DNA from: Actinomycetota bacterium
GTDB taxonomy: Bacteria; Actinomycetota; Actinomycetes; S36-B12
Direction of reading: 5' to 3'
Length of the DNA stretch: 64,000 bases
Assembly (NCBI GenBank): GCA_030684515.1
Contig: JAUXVJ010000031.1
Location: 108,700-172,699, forward strand
Shown in pieces: positions 36,337-45,306 of this stretch (its first letter is position 1; every line of letters starts with the position of its first letter). Position numbers and translations under genes: made by a program. Below the pieces are notes generated by a model. It had not been told where the DNA came from, did not search any database, and saw only the letters and a list, made by a program, of their open reading frames with translations.

Positions 36337-37317
36337 ATGAGCACTTTGCCTACTGTTCCGCATGCCGAAGCGCGCATCACTGTCCCTGCAGCGCAGCCCA
36401 TGGTCGCGCTGCTGGGCGTGAACGATGCGCACATTCGCCTGATCGAGGCGGCCTTCCCGGCTGTTGTGATCTTGGTGCGCGGCAACGAGATTCAGTTGAC
36501 AGGCGTGCCTGAAGAAGTCGGCGTCGCCGAGACACTCATTGGTGAAATGCTCGCGGTGTTGCGCACCGGACAAGGGCTGACTCAGGAGTCCGTTGACCGA
36601 AGCATCTCGCTCCTGCGCAGTGGCACGCGTCCAACCGAGGTGCTCACCGCCAACATTCTGAGCAATCGTGGTCGCACGATTCGAGCAAAGACGCTGAACC
36701 AGAAGCGATACGTGGATGCAATCGACAACAACACCATCGTGTTCGGCATTGGGCCGGCCGGTACCGGCAAGACCTACCTCGCTGTGGCCAAGGGAGTGCA
36801 AGCGCTGCAGGCCAAGAAGGTCTCGCGCATCATCCTGACGCGTCCGGCAGTTGAAGCCGGTGAGCGTCTTGGATTTCTGCCGGGCACGCTCTCAGAGAAG
36901 ATCGATCCCTACCTGCGTCCGCTGTATGACGCCTTGCACGACATGATCGATCCGGAGTCGATTCCGCGATTGATGACCAGCGGAACAATCGAGGTGGCGC
37001 CGCTTGCCTATATGCGTGGCCGAACTCTCAATGACGCGTTCATCATCCTTGACGAGGCGCAGAACACTTCTGCCGAGCAGATGAAGATGTTTCTGACCAG
37101 GCTTGGCTTTGGGTCAACCATGGTCATCACCGGTGACGTCACTCAGGTGGATCTCCCAGGCGGCACCACCAGCGGATTGCGCAACGTTGGCGACATCCTG
37201 GAGGACATCGATGATGTCGCCTTCTGTCGCCTGACTTCTGGCGACGTCGTTCGGCACAAGCTCGTCGGAAGAATTGTTGAGGCATATGCGCGCTACGACG
37301 CGCAACGCGAAGCATGA
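36337..37317 (+). CDS. phoH: PhoH family ATPase
   Basis: P-loop ATPase of 326 aa. An N-terminal KH-like region (LIEAAFPAVVILVRGNEIQL) is followed by the P-loop IGPAGTGKTYLAVA (about 142-155). EAGERLGFLPGTLSEKIDPY, the Walker B IILDEAQNTSAEQMKMFLTR and VITGDVTQVDLP come next. PhoH proteins associate with ribosome and RNA turnover factors, and the ATGA overlap with ybeY supports that. The native substrate is not known. Confidence 0.93.
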   Translation: MSTLPTVPHAEARITVPAAQPMVALLGVNDAHIRLIEAAFPAVVILVRGNEIQLTGVPEEVGVAETLIGEMLAVLRTGQGLTQESVDRSISLLRSGTRPTEVLTANILSNRGRTIRAKTLNQKRYVDAIDNNTIVFGIGPAGTGKTYLAVAKGVQALQAKKVSRIILTRPAVEAGERLGFLPGTLSEKIDPYLRPLYDALHDMIDPESIPRLMTSGTIEVAPLAYMRGRTLNDAFIILDEAQNTSAEQMKMFLTRLGFGSTMVITGDVTQVDLPGGTTSGLRNVGDILEDIDDVAFCRLTSGDVVRHKLVGRIVEAYARYDAQREA

Positions 37318-37781
37318 ATCTGAGCTGTGAGAACGAGACGAATTACCAGATTGATCTGGACGCATTGAAGGCTGAAGCTGAATTCCTCTTCAGGGCTCTG
37401 CAGTTGCATCCGGAAACTGAATTGTCGATCACCCTTGTCAGCACCGCCGACATGGAAGAACTGCATCTGGAATGGATGCACGAGCCAGGTGCCACCGACA
37501 TTTTGTCCTTCCCCATGGATGAGCTGCGACCATCAGATGATCCGCAGCCCGGAATCCTGGGTGACATCGTGATCTGTCCCGAGTTCGTCGAGGCCGATAC
37601 CGACCGAGCGGGCATGTCCTTGCCGCAGCGACTGGAGTTTCTGATGATCCATGGGATGCTCCATCTCATCGGTTACGACCATGCGACAGAGGATGAGTAC
37701 GACGCGATGTTCGCTTTTCAAGATCAACTGCTGGAGCAATGGCAGACAGCGCAAAGTTCAGTAGGAGCAGATCGTGACTAG
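37314..37781 (+). CDS. ybeY: Endoribonuclease YbeY
   Basis: Single-domain metallo-RNase of 155 aa for 16S rRNA 3' maturation and ribosome quality control. The metal site HGMLHLIGYDH (about 107-117) has the three histidines of H3xH5xH. TDILSFPMDE and LGDIVICPE are conserved. It overlaps phoH by 4 nt and the CBS-domain gene by 8 nt. Confidence 0.94.
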   Translation: MNLSCENETNYQIDLDALKAEAEFLFRALQLHPETELSITLVSTADMEELHLEWMHEPGATDILSFPMDELRPSDDPQPGILGDIVICPEFVEADTDRAGMSLPQRLEFLMIHGMLHLIGYDHATEDEYDAMFAFQDQLLEQWQTAQSSVGADRD

Positions 37782-39081
37782 CGCCTGGCTGCTTGCCCTT
37801 GCAATATTGCTCGTGGTGCTTGCCGGATTGCTCGTCAGTGCTGAGACGGCTATCGGCCGAGTATCGCGCTCGCGCATCGAGGAGCTGCGGCGCGAGAAGC
37901 CGAAGTCTGCTGATCGCCTCCTGATTGTGCTTGAGGATCGGGCGCGATACGTCAACGTCCTGCTGTTCCTGTCCACGGTCGCGACCGTAGGTGCCACAGT
38001 GATTGTCGGCTACGTCTGCGTGGACACCTTGGCCATTGGCCACGACTGGTCCGATAGCGGCGCTTTGCTGCTGGCAGTTGGCGTGATGGTCGTCATCTCC
38101 TACGTCGCTCTCGGGGTGGCTCCGCGGACCCTGGGTCGTCAGCACGCCGATCGCATCGCCATGTCCAGTGCCGGGCTGGTGCGCACGATGGCCTCAGTCC
38201 TGGGACCGATCACGAGCCTGCTCATCGTGCTCGGCAATGCGCTCACCCCGGGCAAGGGCTACCGCGAGGGCCCCTTCGCCTCACAGGCCGAACTTCGCGA
38301 GCTCGTTGACATGGCTGAAGCCGACAGCGTGATCGAAGACGACGAACGCCAGATGATCCACTCAGTCTTTGAGCTCGGCGATACGCGTGCACGTGAAGTG
38401 ATGGTCCCGCGCACCGAGATGATCGTGGTCGAGCGGCAGAAGTCACTTCGACAGGCGCTGTCCCTCGGCTTGCGCTCTGGATTCAGCCGCATTCCGGTCA
38501 TCGGCGAAGGTGCAGATGACATCGTCGGCGTCGTCTATCTGAAAGACCTCGTGCGACGGGTCTTTGACGATGGTCAAGCCGGAGAGGCTGAACTCGTGGA
38601 ATCCTTGATGCGCAAGACCTTCTTTGTGCCAGACAGCAAGCCGGTCGATGAGTTGCTTCGGGATATGCAGGCCGCGCGCGTGCACTTGGCCATCGTGGTC
38701 GATGAGTACGGGGGCACTGCGGGGCTGGTCACTATCGAGGATGTACTCGAGGAGATCGTGGGTGAGATTGCCGATGAGTACGACACAGAAATGCCGGAAG
38801 TTGCCGAACTTGCTGATGGTGGCTATCGCGTGAGTTCACGCATGCATGTCGAAGACGTAGCTGAGCTCCTGGGCATCAAGATTGATGCCGATGAAGAAGG
38901 TGTCGACACTGTTCTCGGCCTGCTCGCCAAGCGCTTGGGTCGGGTGCCCATTCCTGGCGCTGCGATCATCGAAGACGGCTACGTGCTCACTGCTGAAAGC
39001 AGTGGTGGACGTCGCAATCGCATCAACGCCATTCGCGTTGAGCGCATATTTGCTGAGGATGAAGTGAAGTCCGATGGATGA
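37774..39081 (+). CDS. CNNM/CBS hemolysin-family membrane protein
   Basis: Membrane protein of 435 aa, three domains. The N-terminal CNNM (DUF21) membrane domain covers about residues 1-170. A Bateman pair of CBS domains follows (about 200-320: REVMVPRTEMIVVERQKSLR and VHLAIVVDEYGGTAGLVTIE). A CorC/HlyC C-terminal domain ends the protein (VEDVAELLGIKIDADEEGVD and PGAAIIEDGYVLTAESSGGR). Related proteins act in magnesium or cobalt efflux; the hemolysin name is historical. GTG start inside ybeY. The position between ybeY and era is conserved. Confidence 0.88.
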   Translation: MTSAWLLALAILLVVLAGLLVSAETAIGRVSRSRIEELRREKPKSADRLLIVLEDRARYVNVLLFLSTVATVGATVIVGYVCVDTLAIGHDWSDSGALLLAVGVMVVISYVALGVAPRTLGRQHADRIAMSSAGLVRTMASVLGPITSLLIVLGNALTPGKGYREGPFASQAELRELVDMAEADSVIEDDERQMIHSVFELGDTRAREVMVPRTEMIVVERQKSLRQALSLGLRSGFSRIPVIGEGADDIVGVVYLKDLVRRVFDDGQAGEAELVESLMRKTFFVPDSKPVDELLRDMQAARVHLAIVVDEYGGTAGLVTIEDVLEEIVGEIADEYDTEMPEVAELADGGYRVSSRMHVEDVAELLGIKIDADEEGVDTVLGLLAKRLGRVPIPGAAIIEDGYVLTAESSGGRRNRINAIRVERIFAEDEVKSDG

Positions 39082-39403
39082 GCTGAACTCCGAGGACGCC
39101 AAGCTCATTACCTTGGCGCGCGGCGCACGTGGCCGCATCGGCGCAAGCCAAGGCGCCGCCGTGCGTGATGAAATGGGTCGGACCTACGCAGGTGCAACGG
39201 TCGTATTGCCGAGCCTGAATCTCACCAGTCTTGAAGTTGCAGTCGCGCAAGCGGTCGCAGCAGGTGCAAGGGGCTTGGAGTGTGCGGTGGTGCTGGGCGG
39301 CGAAGAAATCGATCACGCATGTGTGAGCGAACTTGGCGGCGCTGGCGTACCGATTCTTCTGTGTGCTGCTGACGGTTCTTTGCAGTCGCGGCTGGAGTCG
39401 TGA
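39074..39403 (+). CDS. Degenerate cytidine deaminase-like protein
   Basis: Small 109-aa protein that keeps the outer outline of a cytidine deaminase: RGARGRIGASQGAAVRDEMG then RTYAGATVVLPSLNLTSLEV and AVAAGARGLECAVVL. The zinc ligands of true deaminases (the HAE and PCxxC motifs) are absent, so deaminase activity is not expected. The counterpart in mycobacteria, as I recall, is a conserved protein between the CBS-domain gene and era. It overlaps both neighbours (ATG inside the upstream stop region; GTGA at its end), which points to tight co-expression with era. Confidence 0.75.
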   Translation: MDELNSEDAKLITLARGARGRIGASQGAAVRDEMGRTYAGATVVLPSLNLTSLEVAVAQAVAAGARGLECAVVLGGEEIDHACVSELGGAGVPILLCAADGSLQSRLES

Positions 39404-40317
39404 TGGCCTTTCGCAGCGGTTTCGTCTCCATCGTCGGACGACCGAATGCGGGCAAGTCCACGCTCACCAATCGACTGGTCGGTCAGAAGATTGCTATCAC
39501 CTCGTCGCGTCCCCAGACCACGCGTCGTCTTATTCGCGGCATTCTCACGAGTGAGGATGCGCAGCTCATTCTCGTGGACACCCCAGGCCTACATCGTCCG
39601 CGCACTCTGCTGGGTGAGCGACTGAACGATCAGGTGCGTGAAACCTGGACAACTGTCGATGCCATCGGCCTGTGCCTGCCAGCAGACCAGCTCATCGGCC
39701 CCGGCGATCGCTACATTGCCAAGGAGATTGTCGATCTTGGTCGGATTCCGATCATTGTGATCATCACCAAGTCAGACAAGGTCTCGCGCGAGGACTTGGC
39801 CGCGCGGCTGCTGGATGCCCAGCTGCTTGCTGAGCAACTCGGAACTCAGTGGGCCACGATCGTGCCGGTCTCGTCCAATAACGGCGAGAACATCGATGCG
39901 CTCGTTGCAGAATTCATCACCCTGATGCCCGAGGGTCCATTGCTCTATGTCGATGGCGAGGTCACCGATGAGCCGCTGGAAATCGCCGTTGCTGAACTCA
40001 TTCGCGAGGCAGCACTTGAAGGTGTTGTCGATGAGCTCCCGCATTCGATCGCAGTGACCATTGAAGAGATGGGGCTGCGCCCGGGTCGCTCGGCGGATCG
40101 CCCGCTCACCGATATCCATGCCAATCTCTTCGTCGAGCGTGACAGCCAGAAGTCGATCATCATTGGCAAAGGCGGATCTCGTCTGAAGGCCGTGGGCACC
40201 AAAGCTCGTCACAACATTGAGCATCTGGTCGGAACTCCGGTGTATCTGGATATTCGAGTCAAGATCGCCAAGGATTGGCAGCGTGACCCCAAGCAGCTGC
40301 GACGCCTTGGCTTCTAG
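39400..40317 (+). CDS. era: GTPase Era
   Basis: Ribosome assembly GTPase of 305 aa that binds the 3' end of 16S rRNA. G1 is GRPNAGKST, G2 lies in TTRRLIRGI, G3 is DTPGLH and G4 is TKSDK. The C-terminal KH domain carries SIIIGKGGSRLKAVGTKARH. Two starts are possible, GTG 39400 (overlapping the upstream stop) or ATG 39403. All functional motifs are present. Confidence 0.96.
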   Translation: MMAFRSGFVSIVGRPNAGKSTLTNRLVGQKIAITSSRPQTTRRLIRGILTSEDAQLILVDTPGLHRPRTLLGERLNDQVRETWTTVDAIGLCLPADQLIGPGDRYIAKEIVDLGRIPIIVIITKSDKVSREDLAARLLDAQLLAEQLGTQWATIVPVSSNNGENIDALVAEFITLMPEGPLLYVDGEVTDEPLEIAVAELIREAALEGVVDELPHSIAVTIEEMGLRPGRSADRPLTDIHANLFVERDSQKSIIIGKGGSRLKAVGTKARHNIEHLVGTPVYLDIRVKIAKDWQRDPKQLRRLGF

Positions 40318-40382
40318 CGCAATTCAGGCCTCAGACAGGCGTGGCAGTCTGCGGGATCCCCGAGTGAAGATGACAATGTCCT

Positions 40383-41132
40383 GTGCCGCTTTATCGTGAC
40401 GAAGCAATCGTGCTGCGCACCCATAAATTGGGTGAGGCCGATCGCATTGTCACGCTCCTGACTCGCCGACATGGTCGCGTGAGGGCAGTGGCACGCGGGG
40501 TGCGCAAGACCTCGAGCCGCATTGGCGCTCGGCTTGAGCCGTTCACGCATGTGGACGTGCAGCTTTACGAGGGAAAGAACCTCGACAATGTCACCCAGGT
40601 GGAAGCCATCGACTCCTATGGCGCTCAACTGTCCGGCGACTACGGCCGATGGACGACAGCAATGGCAATGGTGGAGACTGCAGAGCGACTCACACCAGTT
40701 GAACGCGAGCCGGCGATTCAGCAGTACGTGCTGCTGCTGAGCGGTTTGCGATCCCTTGTCAGTGAGGCGCATGACTCGCCATTGATCCTGGACTCGTATC
40801 TGCTGCGATCATTGTCGATTGCTGGGTGGTCACCGTCCTTCGATGAGTGCGCGCGTTGCGGCACTGCGGGCCCGCATCGAGCCTTCTCGGTGCAAGGTGG
40901 TGGCATGGTGTGTGGCGACTGTCGCCCGCCCGGATCAGCCACCCCGTCAATTGCTGCGATCGCCTTGCTCGCTGCATTGCTCAGTGGTGACTGGGAAGTC
41001 GCAGACGCCAGCGCTGTTCGCGAGCGTCGCGAGGCCAGCGGTCTTGTGGCAGCCTTCCTGCAATGGCATCTGGAGTGGGGCTTGCGATCCCTTCCCTTTG
41101 TTGACCGTGCCGATCGAAAGCTTGGGTCATGA
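40383..41132 (+). CDS. recO: DNA repair protein RecO
   Basis: Recombination mediator of 249 aa that loads RecA with RecR. The N-terminal OB fold starts [20 protein letters not shown] and has [13 protein letters not shown]. The C-terminal zinc finger is [19 protein letters not shown] ahead of CGDCRPPG, all four cysteines present. GTG start 65 nt after era, ATGA overlap with uppS. Confidence 0.93.
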   Translation: MPLYRDEAIVLRTHKLGEADRIVTLLTRRHGRVRAVARGVRKTSSRIGARLEPFTHVDVQLYEGKNLDNVTQVEAIDSYGAQLSGDYGRWTTAMAMVETAERLTPVEREPAIQQYVLLLSGLRSLVSEAHDSPLILDSYLLRSLSIAGWSPSFDECARCGTAGPHRAFSVQGGGMVCGDCRPPGSATPSIAAIALLAALLSGDWEVADASAVRERREASGLVAAFLQWHLEWGLRSLPFVDRADRKLGS

Positions 41133-41914
41133 AGAAGCAGCTTCGCCTTCCACCGCCACACCCCACCGGTGCGAAGCCACCGAAGATCCCCATAGATCTT
41201 GTGCCCCGACATGTCGCAGTCGTGATGGACGGCAACGGTCGTTGGGCCAAGGAGCGCGGCCTGCCAAGAACTGCGGGTCATGAGCAGGGTGAGGCAAGCC
41301 TGCTGGATTGCGTCCACGGGGCCTTGGAACTCGGCATTGGCGCAATCTCGGCCTATGCCTTCTCAACAGAGAACTGGAAGCGGTCACCCGAGGAAGTCCG
41401 TTTTCTGATGGGTTTCAACCGCGATGTCATCCGTCGGCGTCGTGATGAGATGAATGAGATGGGTGTCCGGGTGCGCTGGGCGGGCCGACGCCCAAGGCTC
41501 TGGCGCAGTGTGATCAATGAACTGGAGGGGGCCGAGCGCCTCACAGCCAAGAACACCAGACTCACGCTGACCATGTGCGTCAACTATGGCGGTCGGGCGG
41601 AGATCGCGGATGCCGCAGCCGCGATGGCCCGCGATGTGCAAGCAGGGCGATTGAAGCCGGAGCGCATCGACGAGCGGATGTTCCATCGCTATCTGGACGA
41701 ACCCGATATGCCTGACGTTGATCTGTTCATTCGATCCTCAGGCGAGCAGCGCACCAGCAACTTCCTGCTGTGGCAGTCGGCCTATGCCGAGTTGGTCTTC
41801 GTTGACACTCTCTGGCCAGATTTCGATCGTCGTCATCTGTGGCATGCGTGCGAGGTTTACGCCTCGCGTGATCGCCGCTATGGCGGGGCTGTGCCGAATC
41901 AGCCTCCGCACTGA
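41129..41914 (+). CDS. uppS: Isoprenyl (undecaprenyl/decaprenyl) diphosphate synthase
   Basis: Cis-prenyltransferase of 261 aa that makes the lipid carrier for cell-wall synthesis. Seen are [19 protein letters not shown] (catalytic Asp), [23 protein letters not shown], the [18 protein letters not shown] block and [14 protein letters not shown]. Product chain length cannot be told. Its last 16 nt overlap the 3' end of the convergent zur gene. Confidence 0.95.
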   Translation: MKKQLRLPPPHPTGAKPPKIPIDLVPRHVAVVMDGNGRWAKERGLPRTAGHEQGEASLLDCVHGALELGIGAISAYAFSTENWKRSPEEVRFLMGFNRDVIRRRRDEMNEMGVRVRWAGRRPRLWRSVINELEGAERLTAKNTRLTLTMCVNYGGRAEIADAAAAMARDVQAGRLKPERIDERMFHRYLDEPDMPDVDLFIRSSGEQRTSNFLLWQSAYAELVFVDTLWPDFDRRHLWHACEVYASRDRRYGGAVPNQPPH

Positions 41915-42288
41915 GTGCAGAGTCCAAAGAGTTCCAGGGTGTGGCTGACTTCGGTGAAGCCATGTTGGGCGGCCACGGCATCTGCCCAACGTTCGACAGC
42001 CGGGCCCTCAATCTCCACGGCGGCGCCGCATTGCCGGCAGACAAGGTGATGGTGGTGGGAGCCGCTGCACTGCCGATACACCGACTCGCCATCCTCACGC
42101 ACGATGACATCGACCTCACCGGCATCAGCCATTGCGCGCAGCGTGCGGTACACCGTGGTGAGGCCAACGCTTTCGCCAATTGAGCGCAGGTGCTCATGCA
42201 GTTCCTGACTTGATCGAAAGTCATCCAGGTCCAGCAGTGCTGAAGCGACGGCGGCACGTTGGCGCGTGGTGCGTGGTCCGATGCTCAT
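41899..42288 (-). CDS. zur: Fur-family zinc uptake regulator
   Basis: Metalloregulator of 129 aa. The winged helix holds [19 protein letters not shown] and [19 protein letters not shown]. The metal region is [20 protein letters not shown] with a second pair CTQCGG at the end, forming the structural Cys4 zinc site. ATG 42288 starts 1 nt after the znuC stop, so zur is the last gene of znuA-znuB-znuC-zur. That context and the Zur-like box upstream of znuA favour Zur over Fur. Confidence 0.9.
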   Translation of the reverse strand: MSIGPRTTRQRAAVASALLDLDDFRSSQELHEHLRSIGESVGLTTVYRTLRAMADAGEVDVIVREDGESVYRQCSGSHHHHLVCRQCGAAVEIEGPAVERWADAVAAQHGFTEVSHTLELFGLCTQCGG

Positions 42289-42289
42289 G

Positions 42290-43123
42290 TCAGTGCCCGT
42301 GCTGATGGTTGTGATCACCGTGGTCGTGATCGTGGTGATGATGGTCGGTACTGGGCTCAGCATCGTCACTTCGATGCAGACCGCCAAGGCCATAGGCGGT
42401 CAGCAGGTTGTCATTGGTCAGCACTGCTGCAGGCGGACCAGCAGCAATGACGCGACCGGCCATGAGCACGACAAAGTCTGAGGCGCGAGCTTCGTCGAGG
42501 TCATGCGTGGTGAGGATGACGGTGCATCCGCCGACAGGTTCCTGGTGAATGATCTCGTCGATGGTCTGTGCGGAGCCGATGTCCAAGCCCGTAAGCGGCT
42601 CATCGAGCAGGAGGAGGTCATGGTCCTGGGCGATGCCTTGCGCAACATAGACCCGTTGACGTTGGCCACCGGAGAGTTCGCTTAGGTGCCGCTTTGCCAG
42701 ATCAGTGATGCGCAGTTTCTCCATGGCCTCGCTCACGCGTGCCTTGTCCAGCTTTGAGGGGCGGCGCATCAGCCCGAGGCCGGGGTAGCGGCCCATCATC
42801 ACAGTCTCGGCCACGGTGATGGGGGTCCCGACTGGAACGGTGGTGTTCTGCAGTACGTAGCTGATGTGCTCGCGCTGGCTTTGTGGTTGCGCGTCCAGCA
42901 CTCGCAGGCTGCCGGCAAGCGGGCTGAGCAGGCCGGCGATGGCATGCAGCAGAGTCGATTTTCCGCTGCCGTTCGGACCGATGACCGTGGTGACCTTGCC
43001 GGCGGGGATGAAGAAGGAGGATGCATGCACTGCGATGTGCGAGTTGTGGCCAAGCACGACATCTTCGGCGACCACAGCATCGACAGCTGAACTGTGGTCG
43101 TGGTGGCTGTGCAGGTCAGACAT
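42290..43123 (-). CDS. znuC: Zinc ABC transporter ATPase with histidine-rich tail
   Basis: ABC ATPase of 277 aa. Walker A is GPNGSGKST, the signature LSGGQRQRVYVAQ, Walker B LLLLDEPLTGLD and the switch histidine is in TTHDLDEA. The last 17 residues (HHHHDHDHGDHNHQHGH) contain 10 histidines, and the N-terminus MSDLHSHHDHSS adds four more. Such runs usually occur in the extracellular ZnuA rather than on the cytosolic ATPase, so this is likely a metal-binding cytoplasmic tail. The start overlaps znuB by 8 nt. Confidence 0.92.
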   Translation of the reverse strand: MSDLHSHHDHSSAVDAVVAEDVVLGHNSHIAVHASSFFIPAGKVTTVIGPNGSGKSTLLHAIAGLLSPLAGSLRVLDAQPQSQREHISYVLQNTTVPVGTPITVAETVMMGRYPGLGLMRRPSKLDKARVSEAMEKLRITDLAKRHLSELSGGQRQRVYVAQGIAQDHDLLLLDEPLTGLDIGSAQTIDEIIHQEPVGGCTVILTTHDLDEARASDFVVLMAGRVIAAGPPAAVLTNDNLLTAYGLGGLHRSDDAEPSTDHHHHDHDHGDHNHQHGH

Positions 43124-43970
43124 ATTCGCCCTGCTCTACGGCTGTGCGCTTGGCCAAGACCATCCGCAGTCTGGTGATCGTGAGCACGAGGAAGAAGATG
43201 AGGATTGGCATCAAGGCCATCGTTGCCGATCCGGCAGTGCCGAGGTGATAGCTGAATGTCAGGCCCAGCCATACCGATACCAGAGCAATGCCAGCAGAGA
43301 TCACCATCATGCGCGGAACTGTGCGGGCAAGAAGGGCGGCAGTCGCTGGAGGTCCCACCAGTAGACCAAACACGAGCAGGGTGCCGACCGACTGGAAACT
43401 GCCGATGACCGCAGCCGCAATGAGAATCAGCAGCGCCGCGTGGGTGGCCTTGGGTCGCATGCCAAGGAGCTCAGCCTTGTCGCGATTGAATGACAAGGCA
43501 AGCAGCGGGCGATACAGCGCAGTGGTCACCAGAACAATAGCGAGAGCAAGAAGCCCTTGTGCCCAAAGGTCGCTTGTGGTCACGCCCAAGGCATCACCGA
43601 ACAAGATCGTGGTCAGACTTCCGGAGAACGTGCTGAGCCTGGAGATGATGACAACACCGAGGGCGAGCATGCCGACAAAGAGAAGACCGATGCCGGTGTC
43701 CTCGGTCAGTGCCGTCTGTCGATTGACGACTTCTATCAACAGCACCATCACCAGGGCGGCGACGGCCGCGCCGATCACCGGATTGATGTCGAGCACCACT
43801 GCAGCCGCGATACCAGGGACCACTCCATGCACGAAGGCGTCTCCAAAGAAGCTCATTCCGCGCAGCACCAGCCAGGTGCCAACGATGGATGACATCAAGC
43901 CCGCGAGTGCTCCGCCGATGAGTGCGCGTTGCTGGAATCCCAGTGAGAATGGCTCAATCCACCAGTCCAT
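43116..43970 (-). CDS. znuB: Zinc ABC transporter permease
   Basis: ABC-3 type membrane permease of 284 aa with about eight helices. FLQRALIGGALAGLMSSIVG-like pattern begins the protein (QQRALIGGALAGLMSSIVG), then GDAFVHGVVPGIAA and LLVFGLLVGPPATAALL. It pairs with ZnuC and ZnuA to import Zn(II). It starts 1 nt after the end of znuA on the minus strand and overlaps znuC. Confidence 0.92.
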   Translation of the reverse strand: MDWWIEPFSLGFQQRALIGGALAGLMSSIVGTWLVLRGMSFFGDAFVHGVVPGIAAAVVLDINPVIGAAVAALVMVLLIEVVNRQTALTEDTGIGLLFVGMLALGVVIISRLSTFSGSLTTILFGDALGVTTSDLWAQGLLALAIVLVTTALYRPLLALSFNRDKAELLGMRPKATHAALLILIAAAVIGSFQSVGTLLVFGLLVGPPATAALLARTVPRMMVISAGIALVSVWLGLTFSYHLGTAGSATMALMPILIFFLVLTITRLRMVLAKRTAVEQGEYV

Positions 43971-43971
43971 G

Positions 43972-44889
43972 TCAGCGCTTCAATGCCTCGGCGATGCGCT
44001 GAGCATCTGTTTGCATGTAGCCAAGATAGGTATCGGCTCCACTGCCAGGGGCCCCGAGAGTGTCGACGTAGAGCTCCACAACATCGACTGGGTAGCCCAC
44101 CTCACCGGCAACCGCCTTGGCCAGTGATTTGGCGCTATCGGTGTTGGCAAAGATCGCCGTCACACCCTTGGCCTTGATGATCGCTGCCAGATCTGCGAGA
44201 TCAGACGAGCTTGGTTCGGCCATCGTGGTTCCAGATGGAATGACCGCTCCAGCAATGGAGTAGCCGTAGGCCTCAGCCAAGTAGCCGAAGGCATCGTGAT
44301 CTGTCACCAGCACTCGCTTGTTCGAAGGCACCGAATCAAGAGTCGCCTTCACCTGCGTCTCAGCTGCGCGGATCTTTTCGGCTTCCGCTCTCGCACAGGT
44401 CGCGTACTTCGCTCCGCCCTTGGCAGCCAGCTGGTCACCGATGAGTTCAACAGCATTTGCCATCCGTGACATGTCGAACCAGAAGTGCGGATCAGGAGTG
44501 GTGGAGCCGGCGAAATTGCGCGGTGAGATGTTCGGCGCCACTTCATAGACCGTCGCGCCATCGGTCTTTGCTGACTCCAAGGCATCGACCAGACCACCCT
44601 CGAGCCCAAGGCCATTGGCAATCACGATGTCGGCATTCACTAGCGATGCGACTTGCTGCGATGAAGGGGCAAAGTCATGTGGGTCAGCACCACTGGGAAT
44701 CAAGGTGCTGACTTCGCCGCCCGCGCAGTTGGTGAGATCGCCGACGACGCTACCCAGGATGGTGGTGGTGGCGACGATGGAAAGGCCATCGGCTGGTGCT
44801 GGCTGCGAGGCATCGGTGCTGCTGCAGGCGCTCAGCCCCAGGACGCTCAGCAGGATCAGTGACGTGCATCGTCCAAGCGGGAAGCCCAT
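43972..44889 (-). CDS. znuA: Zinc ABC transporter binding lipoprotein
   Basis: Cluster A-I metal-binding lipoprotein of 305 aa. The lipobox VLGLSAC sets the lipid-modified cysteine near residue 22. Metal ligands are the histidines in GADPHDFAPS, PDPHFWFD and VTDHDAFGY, with an aspartate/glutamate near ELYVDTLG. The histidine-rich loop common in ZnuA is missing. A Zur-like palindrome lies 12 nt before the start codon. It heads the operon znuA-znuB-znuC-zur. Confidence 0.9.
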   Translation of the reverse strand: MGFPLGRCTSLILLSVLGLSACSSTDASQPAPADGLSIVATTTILGSVVGDLTNCAGGEVSTLIPSGADPHDFAPSSQQVASLVNADIVIANGLGLEGGLVDALESAKTDGATVYEVAPNISPRNFAGSTTPDPHFWFDMSRMANAVELIGDQLAAKGGAKYATCARAEAEKIRAAETQVKATLDSVPSNKRVLVTDHDAFGYLAEAYGYSIAGAVIPSGTTMAEPSSSDLADLAAIIKAKGVTAIFANTDSAKSLAKAVAGEVGYPVDVVELYVDTLGAPGSGADTYLGYMQTDAQRIAEALKR

Positions 44890-44900
44890 GCTTCAATCTT

Positions 44901-44919
44901 ATTGAAAATGATTGTCAAT
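44901..44919. promoter_or_regulatory. Zur-type operator
   Basis: ATTGAAAATGATTGTCAAT is an imperfect palindrome around a central G with one mismatched pair. It fits the AT-rich Fur/Zur family box and lies 12-30 nt upstream of the znuA start. With zur in the same operon this is the expected feedback site. Confidence 0.75.
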
Positions 44920-44934
44920 TTCAAACGAGCAGGT

Positions 44935-45276
44935 TCAGAAGCGGCCCATGAACTTCAAGATGGTGATGCCAAGGGCACCGCCGACCACCACGGTCCGCAT
45001 GATCCGCGCCTGCGTTGGCAGCACTGGCCAGGCCAGAACAAGCAGCCAGAACAGGAATCCGGTGACGATCAGCAGCAGCACGCCACCGAGCCAGGCCAGA
45101 TCGCCTGTCTGAATGAGCCCAAGGAACAGCAGCGCGCCCAAGCCGACGACCACCAGCCAACGGGGGAGTCGATTGAGCCTCACCAGGATCGGCAGACTGC
45201 GCTTCTCCACTGCATGACGGCCCGGTCCGCTGGGTCCGCGCACGCCTTCTGGCAGATCGCGTGGGGGCTTGGCCAT
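44935..45276 (-). CDS. Small two- to three-helix membrane protein (DUF6703-like)
   Basis: Protein of 113 aa. A basic, proline-rich N-terminus (about 35 residues) is followed by hydrophobic helices LPRWLVVVGLGALLFLGL and GGVLLLIVTGFLFWLLVLA, then RIMRTVVVGGALGITIL. This matches a short actinobacterial membrane family that I recall as DUF6703, usually close to glyS. No function is known. It is divergent from the next gene by 30 nt. Confidence 0.7.
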   Translation of the reverse strand: MAKPPRDLPEGVRGPSGPGRHAVEKRSLPILVRLNRLPRWLVVVGLGALLFLGLIQTGDLAWLGGVLLLIVTGFLFWLLVLAWPVLPTQARIMRTVVVGGALGITILKFMGRF

Positions 45277-45306
45277 GAATCCTCCGATACCCGCTACCTT
45301 CGAGCG

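Noticed and set aside
37774..39081. Hemolysin toxin
   Set aside because: The CNNM/CBS/CorC domain set belongs to ion transport proteins; the toxin name is historical.
42300..42370. Short tandem repeat of CAC/CAT-like triplets
   Set aside because: It encodes the histidine-rich tail of ZnuC and is explained by the protein.
44902..45306. N-terminal extension of the ABM-fold gene
   Set aside because: The residues are Gln/Pro/His-rich and overlap the divergent membrane protein gene, whose hydrophobic helices are convincing.
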